Assembly (NCBI GenBank): GCA_019703815.1
Contig: AP023052.1
Span: 558,001 to 622,000, forward strand
Origin: Thaumasiovibrio occultus
Lineage (GTDB): Bacteria > Pseudomonadota > Gammaproteobacteria > Enterobacterales > Vibrionaceae
Direction of reading: 5' to 3'
DNA: 64,000 nucleotides
Under the pieces are notes generated by a model. It was given only the letters and a program-made list of their open reading frames with translations. It was not told the DNA's origin and ran no database searches. Of the stretch, positions 16,862 to 29,403 are shown piece after piece; position 1 is the stretch's first letter; every line of letters begins with the position of its first letter. Position numbers and translations under genes: made by a program.

Positions 16862-19630
16862 TTAGCTTAAAAACTCCGGCGACGCTTTCACCACGTTGTT
16901 CATTTCATCCACCAACTCAAACAGCTCAGGCTCAATTTCATCGAGGCTGGCTTCTTTTTTCAGTTGGGTTTCAATCTCATTGCACAGTTTTTTCAGCTTA
17001 GGCACACCCGAGTAGGCGCAGCTGCCGTGCAGCTTGTGGATTGGCGGCCAGAGATCAACCGTGTTGCCATCGAGCGCTTCGTTGACGAGCAATTCCACTT
17101 CCGGCATGTAATCGAGCAGCATTTGCAGCATATCTTTGGCGAGATCGGCTTTGTTCGCAGACTGTTGCAATGCCAGCGTCCAGTCGATACTGCCATTTTT
17201 ACTCACCAAGTGTGGCTCTTCGGTTTCTGCTGGTTTTGGTAAAGCGAACTCAGTCAACGGCAAAGGCTGATCGTTATCACCGCTGGTGATCCAATGGGCA
17301 AAAATTTGCTCTAGGATATGCTCTTCGATTGGCTTAGTGAGATAGTCATCCATGCCTTCGGCGATCAAGCGCTCGCGCTCGCCTGCCATCGCATGCGCTG
17401 TTACCGCCACAATCGGGGTGCTGTTATTGAGCGGGGTTTTACGGATCTCTTTACAGGCGGTGACGCCATCCATCTCTGGCATCTGAATATCCATAAAGAT
17501 CAGATCGTAAATATGCTGTGTCGCGTATTCCAGCGCTTGACGGCCATTGGTCGCGGTATCAACGTGCTCGACGCGCTCTTTAAGCAGGGCGGTGATCAGC
17601 TTCAAGTTGGCTGGATTGTCATCAACCGCCATGATCCGCAGTGGCTGAATCGTGGTGGTTGGTGTGTGCATAATGGTCAGGTTACTGGTGCTGATATCTG
17701 GATCCATAAGCAGTTCGAACAGCTTACGCGGCGCGATCGGTTTTGGCAGACAGCCGCTGATCCCGTGACTGAGTAGGTGCTCGGCTAGCGCAAGTTCGGT
17801 CGTTGGCAAGCTAACAAACACTTGTGGCGCGAATTGCTCGACGCGTTGTAACTCGGCTTCTAAACCGCACAGATCGGGAATTTGTCCCGGCGATAAGTTG
17901 TACAAGGCGAAATCATGTCGCTCGGCAGTTTCTGGGGTGCTCGAGCGGTAAGTCACATGCAGTCCGCCGCTGATCAGCACTTGCTGCACAATCGCCGCCG
18001 CTTGCATATTTGGCTCAATCAGGAGCACTTTCTTGCCGCGCAGTGGTTGCAGGTCGATAGGCGACGACACAGGCAATTCGGTGCGCATCAAGCGAACCGA
18101 GAACCAGAAGGTTGAGCCTTGGTGCAAGCGGCTGGTAAAGCCAACTTCACCGTCCATCTGTTTCACCAATTTTTGGGTGATCACAAGCCCCAAGCCGGTA
18201 CCGCCGTAGCGGCGAGAAATGCTGGCATCGGCTTGGCTAAAGGCTTGGAACAGCTGAGCTTGTTGGCGCTCTGAGATCCCGATCCCGGTATCGCGCACCA
18301 TAAATTGTAGCTCGACCGTATTGTCGCGATCTGATTTCAGTTCAACGGCAATATCAATGTTGCCGCGCTCGGTAAATTTGACCGAGTTACCAATCAAGTT
18401 GGTGAGGATTTGCTGAATACGCATCGGATCGCCAATCAAGCCCGGCGGGATCCGTGGGTCGACTTTCAAGGTTAGCTCCAGCTCTTTTTCGTGCGCGCTT
18501 GGCGCGAGCAGACGCATAACTTCATCGAGCGATTCACTGAAATCAAACGGAATATTTTCGAGCAGTAATTTACCGGCCTCGAGTTTCGAGAAATCGAGAA
18601 TGTCGTTGATGATTGTCAGCAGGTTATTTGCCGATTTTTCGATGGTTTGCAGGTAGTCTTGCTGGCTAGTGGTGAGCTGGGTTTTGAGCATCTGACGAGT
18701 AAAGCCAATAACGCCGTTCAGCGGAGTACGCAGCTCGTGCGACATGTTGGCCAAGAACTCGGATTTAACGCGCGCTGCTTCTTGGGCGCGTTTTTTCGCG
18801 ATATCAAGCTCAACGTTTTGGATCTCAAGCTGCTCAAGGGTTTCCAGCAAATCAGAGGTGGCTTGGTCGATGCTCTGTTGCATCTCGCCGTGGTAGTCCG
18901 ACAGTGAAATCGCCATCGCATTGATACCGTTTTTCAAGGTATCTAGCTCACCTATCATGCGCCCTTCAATACGGGTATCAAGGTGGCCGCGACGGATGCG
19001 GTCAACCATCGCCACCATGTCTGATATGGGGCCGGTAACTTCTTTGGTGAGTTTGAACGCAAATACAATGGAGATCAAAAGCCCAAAGGTGAGCACCGCC
19101 ATCGCGACAAATACTTCGTGGTATTGCTGCAAGCGCAAGGCGCTAAGGTCGAGTTCAAGTGCGATATAGCCCACAGTCGGCCCGATGCTGCCAGAGTTTG
19201 GCAAAAAGCCAAGTTGTTCTTCGGAGACGATCGGCGTTTTTAAGATCAGCGAGTTGTCGTGCCACACCGCCACGGTTTGGTCGGGGATCCCTTGATCGCT
19301 TGGGAACATTAGCAGTTCTTGATTGCGATAGAACGACGTCAGCAGAATTTGGTTATTGTTATCAAACACCGCAATGGTGCGGATCAGCTCTGAATATTTG
19401 CGGTGGGTAAAGTTAATCATGCGGCGGACAGCATCATGATTGTTAGTACTCATGCCATACTCAGTAGAGATCGCAAGGGGCTCAATGATATTTTGCCCGC
19501 TCAAAAAGAGTTGGTGCTCCAAATCTTGGTAGCGATTCAGCGCAAAATAGGCACTGAGCAGCATACCGATGATCAGGGTAGGTGCTAACGTCAGCGTGAA
19601 AACTCGTTTACGTAATCCGTGTTTGGCCAT
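16862..19630 (-). CDS. barA: Hybrid sensor histidine kinase BarA/VarS
   Basis: A tripartite hybrid kinase of 922 residues: two membrane helices (about 12-31 and 172-193) around a periplasmic sensor loop, a HAMP domain (about 195-250), the phosphorylated His298 in FLANMSHELRTPLNG, an ATPase domain with DTGIGIS and GGTGLGL, a degenerate receiver-like stretch, a true receiver domain (MAVDDNPANLK, YDLIFMDIQMPEMDG, then an AVTAHA loop) and a C-terminal HPt domain (IHKLHGSC). It is the BarA of E. coli and VarS of Vibrio cholerae, acting on UvrY/VarA and so on Csr small RNAs. The adjacent, divergent rlmD gene is the conserved neighbour. Confidence 0.95.
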   Translation of the reverse strand: MAKHGLRKRVFTLTLAPTLIIGMLLSAYFALNRYQDLEHQLFLSGQNIIEPLAISTEYGMSTNNHDAVRRMINFTHRKYSELIRTIAVFDNNNQILLTSFYRNQELLMFPSDQGIPDQTVAVWHDNSLILKTPIVSEEQLGFLPNSGSIGPTVGYIALELDLSALRLQQYHEVFVAMAVLTFGLLISIVFAFKLTKEVTGPISDMVAMVDRIRRGHLDTRIEGRMIGELDTLKNGINAMAISLSDYHGEMQQSIDQATSDLLETLEQLEIQNVELDIAKKRAQEAARVKSEFLANMSHELRTPLNGVIGFTRQMLKTQLTTSQQDYLQTIEKSANNLLTIINDILDFSKLEAGKLLLENIPFDFSESLDEVMRLLAPSAHEKELELTLKVDPRIPPGLIGDPMRIQQILTNLIGNSVKFTERGNIDIAVELKSDRDNTVELQFMVRDTGIGISERQQAQLFQAFSQADASISRRYGGTGLGLVITQKLVKQMDGEVGFTSRLHQGSTFWFSVRLMRTELPVSSPIDLQPLRGKKVLLIEPNMQAAAIVQQVLISGGLHVTYRSSTPETAERHDFALYNLSPGQIPDLCGLEAELQRVEQFAPQVFVSLPTTELALAEHLLSHGISGCLPKPIAPRKLFELLMDPDISTSNLTIMHTPTTTIQPLRIMAVDDNPANLKLITALLKERVEHVDTATNGRQALEYATQHIYDLIFMDIQMPEMDGVTACKEIRKTPLNNSTPIVAVTAHAMAGERERLIAEGMDDYLTKPIEEHILEQIFAHWITSGDNDQPLPLTEFALPKPAETEEPHLVSKNGSIDWTLALQQSANKADLAKDMLQMLLDYMPEVELLVNEALDGNTVDLWPPIHKLHGSCAYSGVPKLKKLCNEIETQLKKEASLDEIEPELFELVDEMNNVVKASPEFLS

Positions 19631-19741
19631 GCTTTGTTAAATTGCAAAAATTGCTGTCTGTGGGAAAATTGCTGACTAGCTTAATTTAACCAGCGTTGAG
19701 TAACAATCGGTCTCATCGCAAACAATGATGTGAAGGGTAAA

Positions 19742-21070
19742 ATGGCACAGTTTTTTAAGCCGCAACGACGTAAAGTGGCTGATAGTCGTCATCAAGCAGT
19801 CAAAATTGAACGGCTTGATAGCCATGGTGCTGGTATTGCCCTACAAAAAGGCAAGCCGCTGTTTATTGAAGGGGCCTTGCCTGGCGAAGAGGTGTTGGCC
19901 CAAGTGACGGAGCAAAAACGTGACTTTGGCCGTGGCAAGCTGATCAAAGTGCTTAAAGCCAGTGATGCGCGTTTAACGCCTTTTTGTGAGTATGCTAACC
20001 GCTGTGGTGGCTGTAGCTTGCAGCACATGGATGCGGATAAGCAACGCGAGCACAAGCAAGCGGCGATGGCGCACCTAATGACGCGCGTAGTGAGCCGGAC
20101 TTCACAGGCGGCGCCGGAACTTGCGGCGGCCATCACCTCCGCACCGCGCGGTTATCGTCGTAGCGCCCGCTTGAGCGTGTGGTTAGATAAGCAGCAACAA
20201 TTGCAGATCGGCTTTCGTCAAAAAGGCAGTAAAGCGGTGGTCGATATCAGCCACTGTGATGTGCTTGACCCGCAGCTGTCTGAATTAATCCCAGAACTTA
20301 AAGCATTATTGATCAGCTTCGGGCAACCGCGTGCGCTGGGTCATGTAGAATTGATCGCCGCAGAAAATGGCCGCGTGGTCTATCTGCGCCATACTGAGGC
20401 GTTAAAGCCCGCGCATCTCGATAGCTTATTGGCGTTTGCCAAACAGCACGATTTGTTGCTGTTTCACAGTAGTGATGGCACTACCGTTCATCAATTGCAT
20501 GGGGCGGCGTCGTACTATGTGATTGATGGTCAGCAGATCCACTTCTTGCCTGGCGATTTCATTCAGGTGAACGCGGCAGTGAACCAAGCGATGGTGACGC
20601 AGGCGCTGGCGTGGCTTGCCCCGAAGGCGACAGATCGGGTATTAGATCTGTTCTGTGGCCTCGGTAACTTCTCACTGCCGTTGGCGGCGAAAGTAGCGGA
20701 AGTGGTTGGCGTTGAAGGGGTGGAAGATATGGTGACGCGCGCCAGTGCGAACGCGGCGCATAACCAGCTGAGCAATGTCCATTTTTACCAAGCCAACTTG
20801 GAGCAAGATTGGCAATCTCAGCCGTGGGCGGCACAAGCGTTTGATTTGGTGCTGCTTGATCCGGCGCGCGCAGGCGCGGCGGGAATTATGTCGCATATTG
20901 TCGAACTTGCGCCAAAACGTGTGGTCTATGTGTCCTGCAATCCGGCCACGCTAGCACGAGATGCTGCGGCGTTGTTAGATGCGGGCTATACGCTGGATAA
21001 GCTCGGGATGATGGATATGTTCCCCAATACAGGGCATACCGAGTCCATGGCGTTATTCGTCAAGGTATGA
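19742..21070 (+). CDS. rlmD: 23S rRNA (uracil-1939-C5)-methyltransferase
   Basis: A methyltransferase of 442 residues with an N-terminal TRAM domain (VKIERLDSHGAGIA through GRGKLIKVL), an iron-sulfur cluster motif CEYANRCGGCSLQH, a SAM-binding segment DLFCGLGNFSLPLA and the catalytic cysteine in VSCNPATLARD. It modifies U1939 of 23S rRNA. Of two start codons, ATG at 19742 gives the family start MAQFF and has GAAGGG upstream; the one at 19730 would add four residues. It is divergent from barA and followed by the structured relA leader. Confidence 0.95.
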   Translation: MAQFFKPQRRKVADSRHQAVKIERLDSHGAGIALQKGKPLFIEGALPGEEVLAQVTEQKRDFGRGKLIKVLKASDARLTPFCEYANRCGGCSLQHMDADKQREHKQAAMAHLMTRVVSRTSQAAPELAAAITSAPRGYRRSARLSVWLDKQQQLQIGFRQKGSKAVVDISHCDVLDPQLSELIPELKALLISFGQPRALGHVELIAAENGRVVYLRHTEALKPAHLDSLLAFAKQHDLLLFHSSDGTTVHQLHGAASYYVIDGQQIHFLPGDFIQVNAAVNQAMVTQALAWLAPKATDRVLDLFCGLGNFSLPLAAKVAEVVGVEGVEDMVTRASANAAHNQLSNVHFYQANLEQDWQSQPWAAQAFDLVLLDPARAGAAGIMSHIVELAPKRVVYVSCNPATLARDAAALLDAGYTLDKLGMMDMFPNTGHTESMALFVKV

Positions 21071-21110
21071 GATAACTACAAATCGCTCTCTCTATCCCTG
21101 TAGTGACGGT

Positions 21111-21251
21111 GGCACGGCAAGTGAATGGCGTGCCTAAAGTGGGGTAGAGCGGTAAAACAGGTAGGTTTACCGTGAGCAAGTCGCGCGCCCATTGTCTTTA
21201 AAAATGGGCGACGACAACAGAAATGAAGCGTCTGCTACTGTGTGGTAGCAG
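21111..21251 (+). promoter_or_regulatory. Four-hairpin leader upstream of relA
   Basis: Four separate stem-loops lie in a row in the 211-bp rlmD-relA gap: GGCACG/CGTGCC (21111-21134), CGGTAAA/TTTACCG (21150-21172), CGCCCATT/AATGGGCG with an outer GTCG/CGAC pair (21180-21215) and CTGCTAC/GTAGCAG (21232-21251). None is followed by a T-run, so they are not plain terminators. The last ends about 30 bases before the relA ATG. They may be a structured 5' leader or a small RNA; this is inferred from base pairing only. Confidence 0.5.
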
Positions 21252-21281
21252 CAAAAATAAATCGTAAATTGGGAAGGAACG

Positions 21282-23492
21282 ATGGTCGCAATCCGTGGTG
21301 CTCATTTAACTAACGATAGCACCTTTGAAGTCACGACTTGGGTTGAGTCGCTGCATCAGAGTAAAGAAGGTCAACAACGTCTGCTTGAGGCGTATCGCCT
21401 GTGTGAAGAGCAGGTGGCCGATTCTGAGTATGCGGCCCTGGTCTTGTGGCGTGGGCGTGAGATGGTGGAGATCCTCGTCACCCTCAACATGGATATTCGC
21501 ACGCTAAAGGCGGCGCTACTGTTTCCGGTGGTGGAAATGGGGCTCTACAGCCATGAAGCGCTGCGCGAGAACCACAGCAAAGAAGTGGTCGCCATGATTG
21601 AAGGGGTTGAGCAGATGGCTGCGATTGGTCAACTCTCTGCCACCACAGGAGATACGGCAACCTCCGCGCAGGTGGATAATATCCGTCGCATGTTATTGGC
21701 GATGGTCGAAGATTTCCGCTGCGTGGTGATCAAGCTCGCTGAGCGGATTTGTCATTTACGGGAAGTGAAGGACGAGCCGGACGCGATCCGTCGGATGGTG
21801 GCAAAAGAGTGTGCCAACATCTATGCCCCACTGGCGAACCGATTAGGGATCGGTCAGTTAAAGTGGGAAATTGAAGATTACACCTTCCGTTATCAACACT
21901 CAGATACCTACAAGCAGATCGCCAAACAACTTTCCGAGCGCCGTATCGACCGCGAGCAGTATATTGAAGAGTTTGTCACCGATTTAGCCAGTTCAATGCA
22001 CGCCTCGAGCATCAATGCCGACGTGCAAGGACGACCGAAACATATCTACAGCATCTGGCGCAAAATGCAGAAGAAGAGCCTCGCCTTCGACGAGCTGTTT
22101 GATGTGCGCGCGGTGCGGATCATCGCCGACCAAATTCAAGATTGTTACGCCGCGCTGGGGATCGTTCACACCAAATACCGCCATTTGCCGAAAGAGTTTG
22201 ACGATTACATCGCCAACCCCAAACCGAACGGTTACCAGTCAATTCACACCGTGGTGCTAGGCCCGAACGGTAAAACCGTAGAGATCCAGATCCGCACCAA
22301 AGCGATGCACGAAGAGTCAGAGCTTGGCGTTGCGGCGCACTGGAAGTACAAAGAAGGCGGCAAAGACTCGGCCTACGACGAGAAAATCACCTGGCTACGT
22401 AAACTACTGGCATGGCAAGAAGAGATGTCAGACTCGGGCGATATGCTCGATGAAGTACGCAGCCAAGTGTTTGACGATCGCGTGTATGCGTTTACGCCAA
22501 AAGGCGATGTGGTCGACTTGCCGCTGGATGCAACGCCGCTCGATTTCGCCTATCACATTCACTCGGAAGTGGGCCATCGCTGCATTGGTGCCAAGGTGGA
22601 AGGACGAATCGTGCCGTTCACCTATAAGCTGCAAATGGGTGAGCAGGTGGAAATCATCACCCAAAAAGAGCCCAACCCATCACGTGACTGGTTGAACCCG
22701 AACTTAGGCTTTGTCACCTCAAGCCGTGCTCGCGCTAAAGTGCACGCGTGGTTTCGCAAGCAAGATCGCGATAAGAACATTCTCGCCGGTAAAGAAATTC
22801 TTGAAACCGAGCTCGCCAAAATGGGCGCCAAGCTCAAAGATGCCGAAGTCTATGCGCTAAAACGCTTTAATGTGAACAGTGCCGATGAGCTGTTTGCCGG
22901 TATTGGCAGTGGTGATTTGCGGATCAACCAAGTGTTGAACCACATCAACGCGATGCTCAACAAGCCGACGGCAGAAGAAGAAGATCAGCAGCTGCTCGAA
23001 AAACTCAGTGAGCATCACGACACCCGTCGTCATAAGCCAAGCAAAGATGCCATTGTGGTCGAAGGGGTCGATAACCTGATGACCCACTTGGCGCGTTGTT
23101 GCCAGCCTATTCCTGGCGATGACATTTGTGGCTTTGTCACCCAAGGCCGTGGCATTTCGGTGCATCGCTCGGACTGTGAGCAGCTTGAAGAGCTGCGCCA
23201 TCATGCACCTGAGCGGATCATCGATACGGTGTGGGGCGGGGGCTTTAGTGGCAAGTATCATATTACCGTGCGCGTATTGGCGACGGAGCGTGGCGGGTTG
23301 CTTAAAGATCTCACTACTACGTTTGCCAACGAAAAAGTGTCAGTCAAAGGGATGAAGAACCGCGTCGATCATAAAAAGCAGCTCAACGTGATGGACTTTG
23401 AGTTGGAGATGACGGATCTCGACACCTTGTCGCGGGTGCTTAAGCGGATTGAATCGCTGAAAGATGTCGCGCAAGCACGTCGCTTACACTAA
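21282..23492 (+). CDS. relA: GTP pyrophosphokinase RelA
   Basis: The ribosome-bound (p)ppGpp synthetase of 736 residues, switched on by uncharged tRNA during amino acid starvation. The order is a degenerate hydrolase domain (the HD of SpoT is replaced by FP at residues 81-82 in LLFPVVE, so it cannot hydrolyse ppGpp), a synthetase domain (GRPKHIYSIWRKMQKK, NGYQSIHT), a TGS domain (VYAFTPKGDVVDLP), a conserved-cysteine domain (ARCCQPIPGD) and a C-terminal ACT domain. AAGGAACG precedes the ATG. Genes rlmD before and mazG after are the normal neighbours. Confidence 0.97.
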   Translation: MVAIRGAHLTNDSTFEVTTWVESLHQSKEGQQRLLEAYRLCEEQVADSEYAALVLWRGREMVEILVTLNMDIRTLKAALLFPVVEMGLYSHEALRENHSKEVVAMIEGVEQMAAIGQLSATTGDTATSAQVDNIRRMLLAMVEDFRCVVIKLAERICHLREVKDEPDAIRRMVAKECANIYAPLANRLGIGQLKWEIEDYTFRYQHSDTYKQIAKQLSERRIDREQYIEEFVTDLASSMHASSINADVQGRPKHIYSIWRKMQKKSLAFDELFDVRAVRIIADQIQDCYAALGIVHTKYRHLPKEFDDYIANPKPNGYQSIHTVVLGPNGKTVEIQIRTKAMHEESELGVAAHWKYKEGGKDSAYDEKITWLRKLLAWQEEMSDSGDMLDEVRSQVFDDRVYAFTPKGDVVDLPLDATPLDFAYHIHSEVGHRCIGAKVEGRIVPFTYKLQMGEQVEIITQKEPNPSRDWLNPNLGFVTSSRARAKVHAWFRKQDRDKNILAGKEILETELAKMGAKLKDAEVYALKRFNVNSADELFAGIGSGDLRINQVLNHINAMLNKPTAEEEDQQLLEKLSEHHDTRRHKPSKDAIVVEGVDNLMTHLARCCQPIPGDDICGFVTQGRGISVHRSDCEQLEELRHHAPERIIDTVWGGGFSGKYHITVRVLATERGGLLKDLTTTFANEKVSVKGMKNRVDHKKQLNVMDFELEMTDLDTLSRVLKRIESLKDVAQARRLH

Positions 23493-23524
23493 ACAACAAG
23501 GCGGCGTTATCGCTGCACGTTAAC

Positions 23525-23579
23525 CTGCCATCCACGGCAGTTAGTCTATATCAATCGCGGGAGACTTCAGGTCTCCCGC
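23525..23579 (+). other. Two hairpins between relA and mazG
   Basis: CTGCC/GGCAG (23525-23540) and a strong 9-bp stem GCGGGAGAC/GTCTCCCGC (23557-23579) lie in the 104-bp gap. The second is followed by TGCGTTAAG, not a T-run, so it is unlikely to be a full intrinsic terminator; it could be an mRNA end stabiliser or processing site. Confidence 0.5.
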
Positions 23580-23596
23580 TGCGTTAAGGAATACTT

Positions 23597-24406
23597 ATGG
23601 CGAACTCATCGATTTCTCAACTTCTAGCGGTAATGGCCAAACTTCGCGATCCTGACGGCGGTTGCCCGTGGGATCTGAAGCAGAACTTTGACACTATTGC
23701 CCCGCACACCATTGAAGAAGCCTACGAAGTAGCCGAAGCCATCGCGCAGAAAGATTGGAATGAGGTGAAAGAAGAGTTGGGCGATCTCTTGTTTCAAGTG
23801 GTGTTTTACAGCCAGTTGGCGCAAGAGCAGGGCTTGTTTAGCTTTGACGAAATTGTCGATACCCTCAATGAAAAATTGATCCGTCGCCACCCGCATGTGT
23901 TTACCAGCACCGAGTTCGACAACGAAGAGCAAGTGAACGCGAATTGGGAAGCAGAGAAAGCCAAAGAGCGCGCCGGCAAAGGGCAAGAGAGTATTCTTGA
24001 TAACGTCCCGCATGCGTTGCCAGCGCTGATGCGTGCCGACAAGCTGCAAAAGCGTTGTTCACGCCACGGTTTCGATTGGGATACCTTGGGGCCGGTGGTC
24101 GATAAGGTACAAGAAGAGATCGAAGAGGTTATGGTCGAAGTGACCCAAATTGTGCCCGATGAAACCCGCGTTGAAGAAGAAATTGGCGATTTGTTGTTTG
24201 CGGTGGCGAACTTAGCGCGCCATGTCAACGTGAAGCCAGAGATGGCACTGATCAAGGCCAATCGTAAATTTGAGCGCCGGTTTCGCCAAGTGGAAAAAAA
24301 TGTGCTAGAACAAGGAAAGCGTTTGGAAGAGTGTGATCTCGATACGCTTGAGGCAGCATGGCAAACAGTGAAGCTGTCCGAAAAGTCGACGCAGGGCGAA
24401 AACTAG
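23597..24406 (+). CDS. mazG: Nucleoside triphosphate pyrophosphohydrolase MazG
   Basis: An enzyme of 269 residues that hydrolyses NTPs to NMP and pyrophosphate and is thought to limit ppGpp and toxic nucleotides. Two MazG domains are visible: the first with CPWDLKQNFDTI, EEAYEV and EELGDLLFQVVF near residues 24-75, the second with DKVQEEIEEV and EEEIGDLLFAVAN near 170-210, both with the metal-binding E-x-x-E...E-x-x-D pattern. It follows relA, the conserved arrangement in enteric bacteria and vibrios. Confidence 0.95.
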   Translation: MANSSISQLLAVMAKLRDPDGGCPWDLKQNFDTIAPHTIEEAYEVAEAIAQKDWNEVKEELGDLLFQVVFYSQLAQEQGLFSFDEIVDTLNEKLIRRHPHVFTSTEFDNEEQVNANWEAEKAKERAGKGQESILDNVPHALPALMRADKLQKRCSRHGFDWDTLGPVVDKVQEEIEEVMVEVTQIVPDETRVEEEIGDLLFAVANLARHVNVKPEMALIKANRKFERRFRQVEKNVLEQGKRLEECDLDTLEAAWQTVKLSEKSTQGEN

Positions 24407-24477
24407 CCTTGCGCCTTTGCGTGACCGCTATTGATTTGAGACAAGAAAAATAGCTGGTTACTGTGATACTTTTCACG

Positions 24478-24506
24478 TTGTGGCAATAAAGTGGCTCTGG
24501 TATAGT
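24478..24506 (+). promoter_or_regulatory. Sigma-70 promoter of pyrG
   Basis: TTGTGG at 24478-24483 and TATAGT at 24501-24506 are 17 bases apart, an optimal spacing. Transcription would start about 50 bp before pyrG. In enteric bacteria the pyrG leader is controlled by CTP level through the first transcribed bases; the run of C and T near the predicted start could allow something similar, but this is not shown. Confidence 0.6.
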
Positions 24507-24508
24507 AG

Positions 24509-27579
<3,071 letters not shown>

Positions 27580-27603
27580 TTCTTAAGCTGAACTAAACTT
27601 TGC

Positions 27604-27630
27604 AAACCCCGCTTCGGCGGGGTTTTTTTA
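27604..27630 (+). terminator. Terminator after eno
   Basis: AACCCCGC and GCGGGGTT form a tight stem around TTCG, followed by seven T. It is a canonical intrinsic terminator ending the eno transcript. Confidence 0.92.
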
Positions 27631-27728
27631 TGCCTGAATATCGCCAGCGGCGAATTGAGAACGCGATGTCTGGTTACGTTGCAGCGACGTCTTCCCAAAG
27701 AGATCGTTGGCGCTGTGTGGGTTGCGTG

Positions 27729-27815
27729 CTAGTCGATTACAGCGGAATTTCCACCTAAGGGTGGTGGGTGTTTGATTTCCTTTCAGTTAAGCAGGAATTT
27801 CCGCCTTGCGACTAG
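27729..27815 (+). other. Structured, repeat-bearing element between eno and ftsB
   Basis: CTAGTCG (27729-27735) pairs with CGACTAG (27809-27815). Inside, the 12-base sequence GGAATTTCC-R-CC occurs twice exactly 50 bases apart (27744-27755 and 27794-27805), and CCACC/GGTGG makes a small hairpin right after the first copy. It lies after the eno terminator and about 60 bp before ftsB. It could be an untranslated leader structure or a small RNA, but no known RNA family is recognised. Confidence 0.4.
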
Positions 27816-27875
27816 TCTATTGACCCAGATTATGGGATTATTCCTCCTCATTCTTTTTAGGCTGAGATAAGCAAA

Positions 27876-28154
27876 ATGCAGCGACTCACATTGATCCTGT
27901 TGGCAATTTTAGCCGTGCTGCAATGGACCTTGTGGCGCGGAAAAAACGGTATCTCTGACTATATTGAACTCAAACAATATGTCGAATTGCAGCAAGCCGC
28001 GAATGGCGAGTTGGAGCGGCGCAATGGGCAGATGTATGCCGAGATCACTGATCTTAACAGTGGTTCTGATGCCGTGGAAGAGCGTGCGCGCAATGAGCTT
28101 GGCCTGATCAAGCAAGGTGAAACTTTCATTCGCGTTATCGACCAAGAGCACTGA
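27876..28154 (+). CDS. ftsB: Cell division protein FtsB
   Basis: A small bitopic membrane protein of 92 residues that joins FtsL and FtsQ at the division site. A single membrane helix (residues about 3-20, LTLILLAILAVLQWTLW) is followed by a periplasmic coiled coil (ELKQYVELQQAANGELERRNGQMYAEI) and the conserved EERARNELGLIK...ETFIRV region. It is the first gene of the ftsB-ispD-ispF-truD-surE-pcm-nlpD-rpoS set. Confidence 0.94.
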   Translation: MQRLTLILLAILAVLQWTLWRGKNGISDYIELKQYVELQQAANGELERRNGQMYAEITDLNSGSDAVEERARNELGLIKQGETFIRVIDQEH

Positions 28155-28228
28155 TCCGCGCTGTTTACGTCGCGATAACCCACTGCCGTCATTATCACTG
28201 GCTGTATTTCTTCCACTGGATTTGTAAC

Positions 28229-28924
28229 GTGATAGATCAAAACCAAAGCATAGTCGCTGTTGTGCCGGCAGCCGGTGTCGGCAAGCGCATGGGCGCCGAT
28301 CGGCCCAAGCAATATCTTCTTCTCAATCAGACGACCTTGATTGAACATACGCTACACGTGCTGCTAAGCCACCCACAAATTGCCCGTGTTGTGGTGTCGT
28401 TAGGGGCAGAAGATCCTTATTTCTCCACCTTGGCGATCGCCAACCATCCGCGTATCACTCAAGTGGTGGGTGGTGCTGAGCGCGTTGATTCGGTTTTGGC
28501 GGGCCTTAAGGCGGTCAATGAGCCTTGGGTGATGGTGCACGATGCGGCGCGGCCATGTGTTCGCCACAGCGATATCGATGCCTTGATTGCCACGGCAATG
28601 AGCAGTGACAACGGCGCTATTCTGGCGGCACCCGTGAAAGATACGATGAAACGTGGCACTATGGATGGCACGATTGATAAAACCGTGTGCCGTGAGAATT
28701 TGTGGCACGCGTTGACCCCGCAAATGTTTCGCACGCCGCAATTGATTGAGGCGCTGACCCAAGCGATAGCTGCTGGGGTGAATGTGACTGATGAAGCCTC
28801 CGCCATGGAGCACTGCGGTATGTCACCGCGCATCGTTTCAGCGCGATCAGATAATATTAAAGTCACTAGCCCTGAAGACTTGGCGCTAGCGACGTTCTTT
28901 TTGCAACAACAGGAGAGGGTATGA
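28229..28924 (+). CDS. ispD: 2-C-methyl-D-erythritol 4-phosphate cytidylyltransferase
   Basis: An enzyme of 231 residues of the non-mevalonate isoprenoid pathway, joining CTP and methylerythritol phosphate. The nucleotide-binding start [19 protein letters not shown], the GGAERVDSV loop, VHDAARPCV and the C-terminal [10 protein letters not shown] are all diagnostic. Its stop overlaps the ispF ATG by four bases. ispF encodes the enzyme two steps later, so the pair is co-translated. Confidence 0.97.
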   Translation: MIDQNQSIVAVVPAAGVGKRMGADRPKQYLLLNQTTLIEHTLHVLLSHPQIARVVVSLGAEDPYFSTLAIANHPRITQVVGGAERVDSVLAGLKAVNEPWVMVHDAARPCVRHSDIDALIATAMSSDNGAILAAPVKDTMKRGTMDGTIDKTVCRENLWHALTPQMFRTPQLIEALTQAIAAGVNVTDEASAMEHCGMSPRIVSARSDNIKVTSPEDLALATFFLQQQERV

Positions 28925-29403
28925 TTCGCATAGGCCATGGATTTGATGTGCATAAATTTGGTGGAGACGGTCCGGTGATTATCGGCGGCGTCGCTATCGA
29001 CTATCCTCAAGGCTTGATCGCTCATTCTGATGGTGATGTGGCCTTGCATGCGGTCAGCGATGCCCTGTTAGGTGCGATTGCACAAGGCGATATCGGTCGT
29101 CACTTCCCGGACACGGATGCGGAGTGGGAAGGGGCGGACAGTCGCGCGTTGCTGCGTGATGTGTACCAAAAAGTCCTCGCCGCCGGTTACAAACTGGGTA
29201 ATGTGGATGTCACCATCATGGCCCAAGCTCCGAAAATGGCACCGCACATTCCTGCAATGTGTGCAGCGATTGCTGATGATCTACAAACCGATATCGGCAA
29301 TGTTAATGTTAAAGCGACCACCACCGAAAAACTCGGTTTCACTGGTCGCAAAGAGGGGATTGCGTGTGAAGCCGTGGTCCTCATTTTAAAGGTAGATGCA
29401 TGA
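28921..29403 (+). CDS. ispF: 2-C-methyl-D-erythritol 2,4-cyclodiphosphate synthase
   Basis: An enzyme of 160 residues that forms the cyclodiphosphate intermediate of isoprenoid synthesis. The zinc-binding GHGFDVHKF motif at the start, [19 protein letters not shown], and the C-terminal [19 protein letters not shown] are conserved. It overlaps both ispD and truD by four bases. Confidence 0.97.
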   Translation: MIRIGHGFDVHKFGGDGPVIIGGVAIDYPQGLIAHSDGDVALHAVSDALLGAIAQGDIGRHFPDTDAEWEGADSRALLRDVYQKVLAAGYKLGNVDVTIMAQAPKMAPHIPAMCAAIADDLQTDIGNVNVKATTTEKLGFTGRKEGIACEAVVLILKVDA

